A DNA stretch of 64,000 nt from Sphaerolaimus hirsutus. Taxonomy: Eukaryota > Nematoda > Chromadorea > Monhysterida > Sphaerolaimidae. Every line of letters starts with the position of its first letter. Positions within the stretch are counted from its first letter, which is position 1. The notes under the pieces were generated by a model, which saw only the letters and a list, made by a program, of their open reading frames with translations, was not told the DNA's origin and made no database searches. Below are positions 18,212 to 27,598 of this stretch, one piece after another. Location of the stretch: contig OZ038460.1 in the NCBI GenBank assembly GCA_964036195.1, positions 3,847,504 through 3,911,503 of the forward strand. The letters run 5' to 3'. The position numbers and the translations under genes were made by a program.

Positions 18212-18470
18212 TTTCATGGTTCCAAAATGAAAACTGGTTCCCATCCCAATTCAAAGCTTGCTGAGGAGCCGACGAACGACGTTCAAATCAAAAAGTGTTG
18301 AATCACGTTGCTAATAAAGTTACAGTGTTGAAAAAAATATTGCGGTATGTGCAACGCAATGTAGAAAGCTGGTATGAAAAATATGTGTACAATGATGCGT
18401 TGTATTACTCGTCAGCAAGCTTTGAATTGAGATGGGAACCAGTTGACATTTTGGAACCATGAAAACTAGT
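18212..18470. mobile_element. Inverted-repeat element, about 60-bp ends (TTTTCATGGTTCC...)
   Basis: Left 18212-18275 and right 18405-18470 are inverted copies containing TTTTCATGGTTCCAAAATG and TCAAAGCTTGCTGA. The middle is AT-rich. No gene. Confidence 0.65.
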
Positions 18471-19200
18471 CTGTGTGGCGCCAATGTTGTTGCCTTCAGT
18501 TACCAATGACGTATTTACCTAAATATTATGTTGTCAAATTCAATGTGAACAATGTATTCCATATATTTGGTTCAAGGTAGATCTTTTTAAACCTGATTTT
18601 TATGCGAGAAAACATGAATTTGATGAGCATATCGTCATACGGAATCAGATATTAAGCTAACTTATCGCCGCAGCCCTGACAAATTCCTCCAAAAAGACAT
18701 GACATGTCCAAGTTACGGTTGCGTATTATACGAATGAGTGAAACACGCAGGATTTCCATTCGCGTCACTAATAACGACCGCGGAATGCAATTAAGCGACC
18801 GCAAATAGTCGCTAACGGCGGCCCACACACTAGTTGACACAGGTGTTATTTAAGATAGGTAGTTTGATTGCATTTCGCAGTCGTTATCGTTGACGCCGAC
18901 GGAAATCCTGCATCTTTCACTCTTATGAAAAATTTGAACTGTGCCAAGTTGGACTTGTGCCAAGTTCACATACGCGACATTCGTACGAACATCATGTAGA
19001 ACGTTGTAAATATAGCATAATGTCTGCCAATTTTTTTTACCTAAATACAATGTACCAATTGACAGAAGTTAGATTTTTGGGAAGGGTAACAAAGCATAAA
19101 AGAAAGGTAAAAATCGGCGCAACTTTTCACATTGGTGTAATAAAATCGCAAAAATTCGAAGAATCTACTTATAGAACCACGATAGGCTGCGGGCAGCTTC
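18471..19200. other. No gene or repeat recognised
   Basis: AT-rich DNA with short frames only. Palindromic word CGACTGCGAAATGCAATC occurs around 18870-18890 without a partner I could place. Confidence 0.35.
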
Positions 19201-19221
19201 CTACCGTATTACCTCCTATTG

Positions 19222-19900
19222 TACCGTATTTCCTCGAAATGCCCCTCCCCCTCGAAATACCCCCTCCCCCTCAAAATGGGCACTATGAATTTGTGGTCCG
19301 GGAAATGCATAACATACGTTCAAAACACTTACTGTGTTACGTTAGAACATCGTTTATACCGGGGCAGGCCTGATACACACATTTGCCCGTTTTCGTCACT
19401 TGACACTTTTTCAAATGATTTTCAGATATGAGTGAAGTGAAAAAAGTTGTGCAATGACATTATTGAACTTTTTTCACTTCACTCATATCTGAAAATCACT
19501 TGAAAATGTGTCAAGTGAAAAAAAAACGTGAAACATGGCTATTTTTGACCATTTTTCACTTGACACTTTTTCAAGTGATTTTTAGATATGAATGGCGTAC
19601 AAGTGCACCCCCGTTTATACCATCTACATCCTTATATAAGGCTGTAAAAACTTATAAATGGTGGTTATTGTTGCATTTTTCACGTTTTTCGCTCAAAATT
19701 TTCACTCTGAAAAAATCGACCCCCGGGGGGTAATTCGAGGAAAAACGGTAGGTACTGTATACATACCGTATTTCCTCGAAATACCACCCGGGGGTGATTG
19801 TTTCTGAGTGAGAATTTTGAGGAGGGGTTAAACGAGGGGGGCATTTCGAGGGTGGGCTTATTATCTCGCCAGAAATTTTTTGAACTTCCAGTAAACTCAT
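19222..19900. mobile_element. Family F MITEs enclosing a family C copy
   Basis: TACCGTATTTCCTCGAAA starts at 19222 and TTCGAGGAAAAACGGTA ends at about 19749; another left end TACCGTATTTCCTCG lies at 19766. Between about 19368 and 19600 sits a short family C copy with the CACTTGACACTTTTTCAA palindromes. Confidence 0.55.
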
Positions 19901-21050
19901 CAGACATGAAATGAGTCAGTGATTCGGCCTTTACATACCAATTACAAATTTCGTTAAAATTGTTAAGTTAATTTCGAATTTGAATAAATGGATTCCATGC
20001 ATTTCACGGTAAAACTTATTCAATCCGACATTTTACACGAGAACAGGATAAACTGGACGCACATATTGACATATGAAAGCGGATAGCAAAGTATCTTATT
20101 GTAACAGCTTGACAAATTGTAACAGCTTGACAAATTCCAACAAAAAAGTATGTAAATATGTGAAAATTCACAACTTTTGCTACACATGTCATATAAATCT
20201 GAGATTTTGGATATTGTTAAAGATAGTGTTGGGGATAAATTACCCAATACAAACAAACTTTGTCAAATGTTTCTTTCTAGCACTAAAGAAATTGATAAAA
20301 GTCAAAAATCATCATTTTTCCAGGTGTTTCTTTGGAAATTCAAAACTTTTGTTTGACATTATCTATCAATATAATATTTTGGATTTTCATTAAGATAGTT
20401 TTAAACATTAATTGGCCCATACAATCAAACTTCATCAGACTTTTTATTCTCACTGAAAATCAAAGCTGAAATTTTGAAAATGGCACCAAATTTTCAGTTC
20501 TGAATTGAGAGCTTAGCTTTTTTCATAAAAACTGTGCTCAATTGCATAGTTTATGATAAAAAGATATAATCCAAAAACTAGTCTGCACTTTTTTGCTACA
20601 GCAGTTTGAAAGGATCAACAACACAGATGTCACAATCACAAACGATCCCACTCTGAAGACTCAGATGAAGTTTTATCAAAAAAGTTTACATTATATTCTT
20701 AGGTTATTTTATCATGCTCTTTCATTTGTATATCTCCATTTTTATTAAACATATTTTGGAAGAGTGCTGTGATACAAAAATGTACTTGTTTAGCAAATCT
20801 CACAAGTGTGGTCATGCAATATCCAATAATTACTAATAATGGGGTACTGAAAATGAATTTTTTTGTATTGATCCACCATATTATGAAAACAGTGATCATA
20901 CTCATACAGTAACTCATGTGCAGTACTGATATCGGTACATCAAATGTATTTATACCTATTATATTTACTAGTGTAACTAGTAAAAACTGACAGTGCTTTG
21001 ATTTGACATACATTTTTGGTGAATCTCTTGAAGAAATTGATATTGCATGT
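19901..21050. other. No gene or repeat recognised
   Basis: AT-rich DNA. The 106-codon plus frame (20073-20393) and the 104-codon minus frame (20699-21013) show no domain, no splice partners and biased low-complexity composition. I see nothing supportable here. Confidence 0.4.
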
Positions 21051-21054
21051 GAAG

Positions 21055-21228
21055 CGCTTTTTTGGCGCTTGTAAAATTCTTAGCGCCAAGCGCCATAAGT
21101 GCCATGGCGCTTTTTGAGATCACGGCGCCAAGCGCCACGACAAAAAGGCGCCAAGCGCCAAAAGCGCCATGGCGCTTTTTGCTTTGGCACTAGCGCCAAG
21201 CGCAAGCGCCATGGCGATTTTACATCAC
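21055..21228. repeat. GCGCC word array (family E copy, right end present)
   Basis: GCGCCAAGCGCC-type words end in TTTTACATCACTA. The left end is not recognisable. Confidence 0.6.
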
Positions 21229-22184
21229 TACTAATGGGTATATATTCATTTTCCTACTAATGTTAAAATTTCTGATAGGTTAGAATGCTTATTTGGGATG
21301 CTTAAATTTATGATCATATCAAGATAGCCGCAATGTATGGAGAAGGTCGGATTGTGCAAACATGCGTTTTCGGTTTTGATTGCTGTTTAATTGTCTCATA
21401 AGTTATCTCACCGTTTCAGTAATGAGACCATAACCTACCAAAGTTAGGTACCTACATTTATGTTACAAAATATTTATTAGTGAGAAATAAAAGTTGAAAG
21501 AAAAGTAAACATAGACTTGAGAAGTAAATTAAGAAGTGAGAAGTATTTAGAATAAATTTGAAGGAAAAAGTTAGTTAACAAATAGCCAGTGACAAGCAAA
21601 TAAAAACAAAAAACAAATAATGTAAACATTTTAGCTGTTATTCTACTTCTTACCAGGGATAAAACGTTTTTTTATTAATTCGGGGAAAAACTTTTTCCTG
21701 ACATCTCGCGGGTATCGACGCACTGCGGCGATTAGATTCGGCGGCAGGGTGTGTGAAGGTGTGTTTAGTGGAAAATGAGCATTGTTTGCTCTTGCTACAC
21801 TACGTAGCGTCTCTGGAAAATGCTTCGGCGACTCCAATGAGACATTTACCGTGCTTGGCATCGTGCCAGCTATACGGTAAAACCATACTACAGTTATGGA
21901 CCTCCGTTAGGAGGGAGTCGCTTTCAAAGTTGACTCTATTGTCGAGACTAATGTCCGACAGCACACCATCACGCGTATACACCGCGTTGTTCTCGGACAT
22001 TGAGTTCCGACTTGATTTGGCATCGTGCCAATTCGTTGAAATGGCATTGTGCCAAGATTACGAAATGCATACCTACAATTGTTACCTACTGCTACCTTGT
22101 ATACATACAATAACCATATTGAAACGCAGATACTCGCTGTTGTCTACGCGTCACGGTTCGACTAGCCGGTACGCGTCGGTCGAA

Positions 22185-24038
22185 ATGTCGGGTGATAATA
22201 AGGACGGCGTCCATAAAACGGTTCGTACATTTTTTGGGGAGATTAGTGTTACGTATAAATGCATTTTATCAGTCTCAAGTACTTTTGTGGGTGCTAAATA
22301 TCTGCGTACACAACGGTCCATTGCATTTGGTCATATAACTCAGGTGGCGAGCACCGGCTTAGTGGCGAGGGCGCTTGCAAGCGATAACGTCGATGCAAAA
22401 ACAGGGCCAAATGTGAGCGATGATGCAAATGTCACTAAAAACCGTCGTAGCCGGGCTTCCAAACCTGTTATTAAATTGTCGCGCAGTCAAGAGGGTTCTA
22501 CACCACAGGGCAGTGCGAGAGGTTTGTGTATTCTGATTTGGAACCTTATAGAACGTTTATGTCTCTTCTCAGACATGTGTAAAAATTTAAAAATGAATAA
22601 AAAAATTTTTGGGCAACATCAAGGGGGATGGTATGCTGATATAAAAAATATGTGGTTTTTAAACGTAGATAAAAACCTGGAACCTGAACGACAGTCCAGT
22701 GATGGCTGTGAGTTAATTGGACCGCTGCCAAGAAATGTACTGAACGACGGCATCGATCCAGTCGAAGAACAAAATATGTTGCAAGATATGTGCGATGGCG
22801 AAGAAGTTGTGGACGACCTGAATTACGGCGTGGGATTCGATCCGCGGTGCATAGTGGGAGGCTATACGGTATCTGGACAGATACAGCTATCAAACGGGCG
22901 GGTTATGGAGCTGGACATCAGAGGTCGCTGCAAAACAGTCGGGAAAATGGCATTGGCAATGGGTAAGCTGACCTTTGAAACGGAATCAGATTTTTTGGGC
23001 AACATTTTTTCTTATGAAGAAAAATTGAGATTTTATATGATGAATTTAATGCAACATACAATAGATGGATTGTTCAAAATGTCAACAAATTTAATAATAA
23101 GATTCAATCAACGCGCAAAAATTGGTTATCTTATAAACAAAGTATTATTTACACTTATTAATGAAAACGCAGGATTTGTGCCAAAAAACCCACTATACGA
23201 TTGGGAATGCGCAACGGCCGATTCATGCAATGGCTATTTGGTCGGGGACACTAAGTTGCATCCATTGGAAATGGCCAATTGTATGATAAAGTGTTTTAAA
23301 ACTACCCCTCTGGGGACCCCAAATGCCATGGAAATTGGTTACATGGCGACCCTGATTAGGGACCTAGAAGAGTCGCGGAACATGCAAGGGGATTTTATGC
23401 GTCACGTAAGTATGGGTAGTTGTTATTACACATTCTACTTGGGTTTATCGACATTGATGATATCTACCCTGAAAATACAATGCATGATATTTTTCATATC
23501 AGAACCATGTACATTGATAAATGATAAAGAGTTGAAATTAGTTGAGCTTATTAACATATATGAATTCATGTTGCTGTCAACTAAATCATGGATTTGGGAC
23601 AACTGCCAAATATATTATACATACTTTCAGCTCGAAGTGGAATGCGCGAATGCCTGCGGGCAACTGAAATTCGAAAATAAGGACATCACTTCGCAAATTT
23701 CTACGCTGGCCGATCGGCTTCAGTTGATTGAAACGGGTGTCAAGGAACTACAAAACGTTGGTTACTGGCTACTATTTTGTATAGATCTCTACAAAGGGTG
23801 GGAATTCAAACCTCAACGGTACTTTTCGTTTTTAATCGGATCATATAATATTATATTTTCGGTTAGGCACACAAATAGACCATTAAACAAACCTATGCAC
23901 ACTCAGAGCCACGCATCGCACGCTGAAGAATCAACTCAAAAATCAGCTATGGCTACTACAAAACGGACAGTCGTCATCGACGGGGGTTACCAGCGCGTTG
24001 TCAAACTTGGCAGCGTGCCAGACGGGGAACACGAGTAG
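22185..24038 (+). CDS. Exon-like blocks of an unknown acidic/coiled-coil protein, open through four intron-like segments
   Basis: I do not recognise the family. From ATG 22185 the frame is open to TAG 24036, and open upstream to 21753. Four AT-richer segments inside look like introns: 22221-22343 (123 bp), 22522-22668 (147), 23406-23630 (225, GTAAGT to TTTCAG) and 23757-23906 (150). Each is 3n long with no in-frame stop, so the frame holds with or without splicing. The exon-like blocks encode a Ser/Asp/Lys-rich N-terminus, an acidic stretch around 22770-22820, and a heptad-like helix at 23660-23757, a likely coiled coil. Near 24000 the better frame shifts by +1: the continuation up to 24126 is open one base later. 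The product could be the ORF1-like, RNA-binding part of a retroelement, or a decayed host gene. Confidence refers to its being coding. Confidence 0.5.
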   Translation: MSGDNKDGVHKTVRTFFGEISVTYKCILSVSSTFVGAKYLRTQRSIAFGHITQVASTGLVARALASDNVDAKTGPNVSDDANVTKNRRSRASKPVIKLSRSQEGSTPQGSARGLCILIWNLIERLCLFSDMCKNLKMNKKIFGQHQGGWYADIKNMWFLNVDKNLEPERQSSDGCELIGPLPRNVLNDGIDPVEEQNMLQDMCDGEEVVDDLNYGVGFDPRCIVGGYTVSGQIQLSNGRVMELDIRGRCKTVGKMALAMGKLTFETESDFLGNIFSYEEKLRFYMMNLMQHTIDGLFKMSTNLIIRFNQRAKIGYLINKVLFTLINENAGFVPKNPLYDWECATADSCNGYLVGDTKLHPLEMANCMIKCFKTTPLGTPNAMEIGYMATLIRDLEESRNMQGDFMRHVSMGSCYYTFYLGLSTLMISTLKIQCMIFFISEPCTLINDKELKLVELINIYEFMLLSTKSWIWDNCQIYYTYFQLEVECANACGQLKFENKDITSQISTLADRLQLIETGVKELQNVGYWLLFCIDLYKGWEFKPQRYFSFLIGSYNIIFSVRHTNRPLNKPMHTQSHASHAEESTQKSAMATTKRTVVIDGGYQRVVKLGSVPDGEHE

Positions 24039-24280
24039 ATCGGTGGCGCCAAAGAGACGAATTGACCTAGGCCTGTCAGCCAGTACACAAGCGAAATGCG
24101 TGCATACCGTTCGGGTGGGAAGTGAGGTGAGCAACATAATTTTGGCCGAATGCCAAGAAATTTCAGATTATGAAAACCATTTATGTAGTAAACTTCTACG
24201 TATACATACATATCGACAACTTTTTTGTAGGGTACGCACGTAAAATGAACACAAAAGTTATCAAATTGTTCTTTACACAG

Positions 24281-26614
24281 ATGGCAACTCCGATGGCAAC
24301 GCCCACGCTGGCCTGCCAACCAGTGGTACCGTTCAAGCCGAACACAGCCGACATTGTGATCGTGCTAGACGATCCTAGTGATCCCTTCAGCGGCTTCTAC
24401 CCGTGGCAGGTCAGCGTACACGGTGAAGTCTTTGAGTGCATCCTGAACGGCATGATATTTGTGAGTGAGAGGGACTTCTACTACACATCTCGCTTGAAAT
24501 GGGTAAATAAAATGGTTTACTACGACATTAAGTACGCAAAGATACAAAATTTTATCATAAAATTGGGACAGTTGGTCGGAACATTTACACCTACGTTTAA
24601 ATTTTATATATACGTCAGGGGAGCTATTTTTATTGCAAGGAGGTACATATTATATATCACGCAGGCCGAAGCCATCGCTTGCGCCCCGACCCATATGTCC
24701 AGTATGGCGCGGGCTTTGAACAACAGATTTGGGCAAAATGATGGAACCAAATGGTCTCCAGAATTCCACGAATTCAAGCGTGAATTGCTGCGCGTCTGGC
24801 AACAAGTAACGCGCCACGTCAAAGGCTTGAAATTGGATGTGTCGGAAAAGTGGTTCAAAACGGGCAACGGCAGGGACACTGTTTCCGGCCAGCTTTATGA
24901 GTCGAGAGAAGACGCGATGGATACAGTGGCATACGCGACACTCAAAAGTATCATACAAAACGCTGTGGACAATAACGCGGGACTTCGGTTAGTAACATAT
25001 CGAAAGCAAGGGGTTTTGTTTGTTCTATCGGTAGTGTGTATACAAGGACAACTGTGTAAAACGTTATCCACATCTAGGATATCTCTCCACTTATGGGTAG
25101 TTGTCCAATGGGTTGTCGTAAGGGTGTCGTGGATTATCCAGAGAGCGTTAAGTGTTGTCCAGGGGGACAACAGACGATTTGCCATCCATGAATCAGACAT
25201 GGATGTAAATGCAAATTCTGACGTTGTTGTCACGAGGGTATCTTGGGTTGTCCAGAGGGCCTCACGTGTTGTCCAATGGGTCAACAGTCTTTTTTGCTTA
25301 CAGGGATTGAATATCGATATAAACGTAAACTCTGATGTTGTTGTCATGAGGGTGTTATGGGTTGTCCAGAAGGCCTCACATGTTGTCCAGGGGGACAACA
25401 CACCTTTTCGCTTACAGGGAGTATATATCGATATAAACGTAAATTCTGACGTTGTTTTCGTGAGAGTGCTATGGGTTGTCCAGAGGGTCTCATGTGTTGT
25501 CCAGGGGGACATGACACTTTTTTGCTTACAGGAATCATATATCGACTTAAGCGTAAATTCTGACATTGTTGTCGTGGGGGTGGCATGGGTTGTCCAGAGG
25601 GAGTCAAGTGTTGTCCAGGGGGACAACACAGTTTTGTGTTTACAGATAATAAACAGCATGTTAAGTACAGTTTTGAGTAAAATGTTTAACAACACACTCA
25701 GACAACTTTTATGGTCGTCCGGAAACACGCGCGGATCAAACGGCTGGGTACAAACCAACCGCGTTATCCGCTGCGCGGGCGAATTCCCGGCTCTGGGCTG
25801 GCAGGGTGCACTTGTCTGCGGTGGGATCAAGGGCAAACTAGAGGTTTGTTGTATTGCTATTCTTTATACAAAAACATTGAAAATAGAGAATCTCATATGC
25901 ATAGATAACTTTAAAACGGAGAATTTACGTGTAATTATTGATGTCTATAAAAACTATCTGCATATAGAAATATTGAATTGTGGGATGCTTCCATTAAACG
26001 TTGCCCTAATTAACTCGCAGTGTGCCATTCCGACTTCCCACGGACCGTACTATATGGCGCCCTATATGAACTTATATGGCACCGCCTGGATGGAGGTAAG
26101 GGACACAATCACGGAACAAACAGCGTTCAGCCACAGAACCGATACTGGGGAGATAGAAGAATTGGCCGACGAGGGGTTATTTGCCGCCTTCGATGACGCG
26201 AAACAATGGGATGCAAGAGACACTGCCAACGTGTATGCGCAAATGCAGAAAAATCTCATGGCGCCGGATGACTACATAGAAAAGGTTTATCTTGGGGGGG
26301 TCCTGAATTTCAATATGTCGATAAAAATAACTGAGAACCATCTTGTTTTACGAGTAAATAGCGATGTCGAACGTGATGCACCTTTCACGGAAATGCTTAA
26401 TCGGGGAAATCCGGCTACGTTTCCGCCTGATCACTTAAACTCCGCCTTAAATTTGCAGCAACGCACCAATGCCACACTCCGACGCAGATACATGCCCGCG
26501 ATCCTGGAAACAGTAGCGAAGCAGCAAGCACCAAATACGAGCGGTACTTCGCGTGGCCGCAGTAAAGGTTCGGACAGGGGTGGTGGTCAACAGCTCAGCA
26601 ATAACCGCGGCTAA
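24281..26614 (+). CDS. Possible NADAR-like and RG-rich protein blocks, open through three intron-like segments
   Basis: The first block starts at the acceptor TTTACACAG|ATGGCAAC (24281). FSGFYPWQVSVHG (about 24381) followed by AEAIACAP..., a W-x-E/F region and a final LRQLLWSSGNT recalls the NADAR (YbiA-like) fold, which binds or hydrolyses N-glycosidic nucleotide derivatives. The match is by eye and partial. Intron-like segments: 24461-24664 (204 bp, GTGAGT), 24988-25701 (714, with a 114-bp tandem repeat) and 25844-26020 (177, TCGCAG). All are multiples of three and stop-free. The end is Gly/Arg/Gln-rich, typical of RNA binding, and is cut by TAA at 26612 although RG-rich sequence continues in the same frame. 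Confidence 0.5.
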   Translation: MATPMATPTLACQPVVPFKPNTADIVIVLDDPSDPFSGFYPWQVSVHGEVFECILNGMIFVSERDFYYTSRLKWVNKMVYYDIKYAKIQNFIIKLGQLVGTFTPTFKFYIYVRGAIFIARRYILYITQAEAIACAPTHMSSMARALNNRFGQNDGTKWSPEFHEFKRELLRVWQQVTRHVKGLKLDVSEKWFKTGNGRDTVSGQLYESREDAMDTVAYATLKSIIQNAVDNNAGLRLVTYRKQGVLFVLSVVCIQGQLCKTLSTSRISLHLWVVVQWVVVRVSWIIQRALSVVQGDNRRFAIHESDMDVNANSDVVVTRVSWVVQRASRVVQWVNSLFCLQGLNIDINVNSDVVVMRVLWVVQKASHVVQGDNTPFRLQGVYIDINVNSDVVFVRVLWVVQRVSCVVQGDMTLFCLQESYIDLSVNSDIVVVGVAWVVQRESSVVQGDNTVLCLQIINSMLSTVLSKMFNNTLRQLLWSSGNTRGSNGWVQTNRVIRCAGEFPALGWQGALVCGGIKGKLEVCCIAILYTKTLKIENLICIDNFKTENLRVIIDVYKNYLHIEILNCGMLPLNVALINSQCAIPTSHGPYYMAPYMNLYGTAWMEVRDTITEQTAFSHRTDTGEIEELADEGLFAAFDDAKQWDARDTANVYAQMQKNLMAPDDYIEKVYLGGVLNFNMSIKITENHLVLRVNSDVERDAPFTEMLNRGNPATFPPDHLNSALNLQQRTNATLRRRYMPAILETVAKQQAPNTSGTSRGRSKGSDRGGGQQLSNNRG
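25070..25645 (+). repeat. 114-bp tandem repeat, five units, each 38 codons
   Basis: The word GGGTTGTCCAGAGGG or a close variant recurs at 25131, 25245, 25359, 25473 and 25587, exactly 114 bases apart. In the reading frame of the surrounding block each unit encodes about 38 residues ending in N-V-N-S-D. Because 114 is a multiple of three, every frame open in one unit stays open in all; the minus strand is open too. It lies in the 714-bp intron-like segment. Confidence 0.85.
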
Positions 26615-27598
26615 CATGGTGGGCGCGGCAACTATCGCGGTGGCCAGCGAGGTTCGACACACTTCTTCAAATTATTTCTTACATTATTTTCATATGTATC
26701 ACTAGTAACCGCTAGCTGTAGAGGTAACGACAACACGGGGTTTTTACGTGCAGGCAGAGGGTTTGGACCGGTGCCAAAAGAAAAAACAGCGTATCAAAAG
26801 ACGCAGCACGTCATGGCGGCCCTTCGCGAACCCGTTTTGGAAAGTGATCAAGTTGTTGTGGCTGGCTCTCAGCAGCCTGTTGGCGGTGAGTTGATTTTAG
26901 GGGGGCGTCGATTTGGCACGCTCCTTAGACAGGTTAATGAACTAATATTATGCACCACTTCGGGGAGTTGTTTCAACCAGGAAATGTATTATGATGTTAC
27001 AATGCGAATTATGTCAACCAAAGGAATGAGTACTAAGAAAACGGATATAGTAGGAGATAACGAGCTTTGTAAACGTTGTTACGTAACATTTCGGAAACTT
27101 GCAGAAAATCGCTTCCAATTCGGTGGCGGCGGTGCTGTAGCCGAACAGGTGGGAGCTGATGCCGGTGCTGATCGGTGGGGCGAAGCTGATGTGGTGCTAT
27201 GTGGGGATGCGGATGAACACAGAGGTACAACTTTTGCATATAGTGCACTCCTTATATTAAGGAGTAAATACTACGTGATAAATTCAGACCCGGTGAACGC
27301 TACTGGTGCCGCGGCGGCAGCGGCTACGGCTGACGGCACGTATGCCGGGCATGCGCAGGCAAGCGTTGCTGCTACTTTACGAACTTCTCATCTCCACGCC
27401 AAATTAACCAAACAGGTGCATGGGGCGAATTGGAAAACGATGAAAACGAAACTGTGCAAGCCATTCCGACTACATCTGCTTTCTGCCGGGATCAAACAGA
27501 AATGCGCAAAAAGCTTTGCGCATTATGTCGAGACCCCACAATTGATAGATGATGCCACTCAACTTGCTGATCCGTCGTTTGGCAGAAGGCCAAAATAA
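26615..27598 (+). CDS. RG-rich and Ala-rich continuation, open through three intron-like segments
   Basis: It is in the same frame as the previous block after its TAA. It encodes H-G-G-R-G-N-Y-R-G-G, then 26652-26753 (102 bp), 26886-27104 (219, GTGAGT donor) and 27225-27287 (63), again 3n and stop-free. From about 27330 to 27555 an alternative frame reads more like a protein, with Cys pairs and an acidic stretch, so a frameshift is likely. The block ends with TAA at 27596, directly followed in frame by the SGNH-type frame. I assign no function beyond likely nucleic-acid binding of the RG part. Confidence 0.35.
   Translation, partial: HGGRGNYRGGQRGSTHFFKLFLTLFSYVSLVTASCRGNDNTGFLRAGRGFGPVPKEKTAYQKTQHVMAALREPVLESDQVVVAGSQQPVGGELILGGRRFGTLLRQVNELILCTTSGSCFNQEMYYDVTMRIMSTKGMSTKKTDIVGDNELCKRCYVTFRKLAENRFQFGGGGAVAEQVGADAGADRWGEADVVLCGDADEHRGTTFAYSALLILRSKYYVINSDPVNATGAAAAAATADGTYAGHAQASVAATLRTSHLHAKLTKQVHGANWKTMKTKLCKPFRLHLLSAGIKQKCAKSFAHYVETPQLIDDATQLADPSFGRRPK

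Noticed and set aside
24895..25836. 313-codon minus-strand frame
   Set aside because: It is the antisense of the 114-bp tandem repeat, whose period keeps any frame open. The composition (Thr/Trp repeats) mirrors the plus strand and no splice or domain context exists.
26612..27598. Idea that TAA is read as Gln (two in-frame TAA fall where Gln would fit)
   Set aside because: Invertebrate nuclear genes use the standard code, the RT frame ends in TAA, and simple C-to-T mutations explain both.
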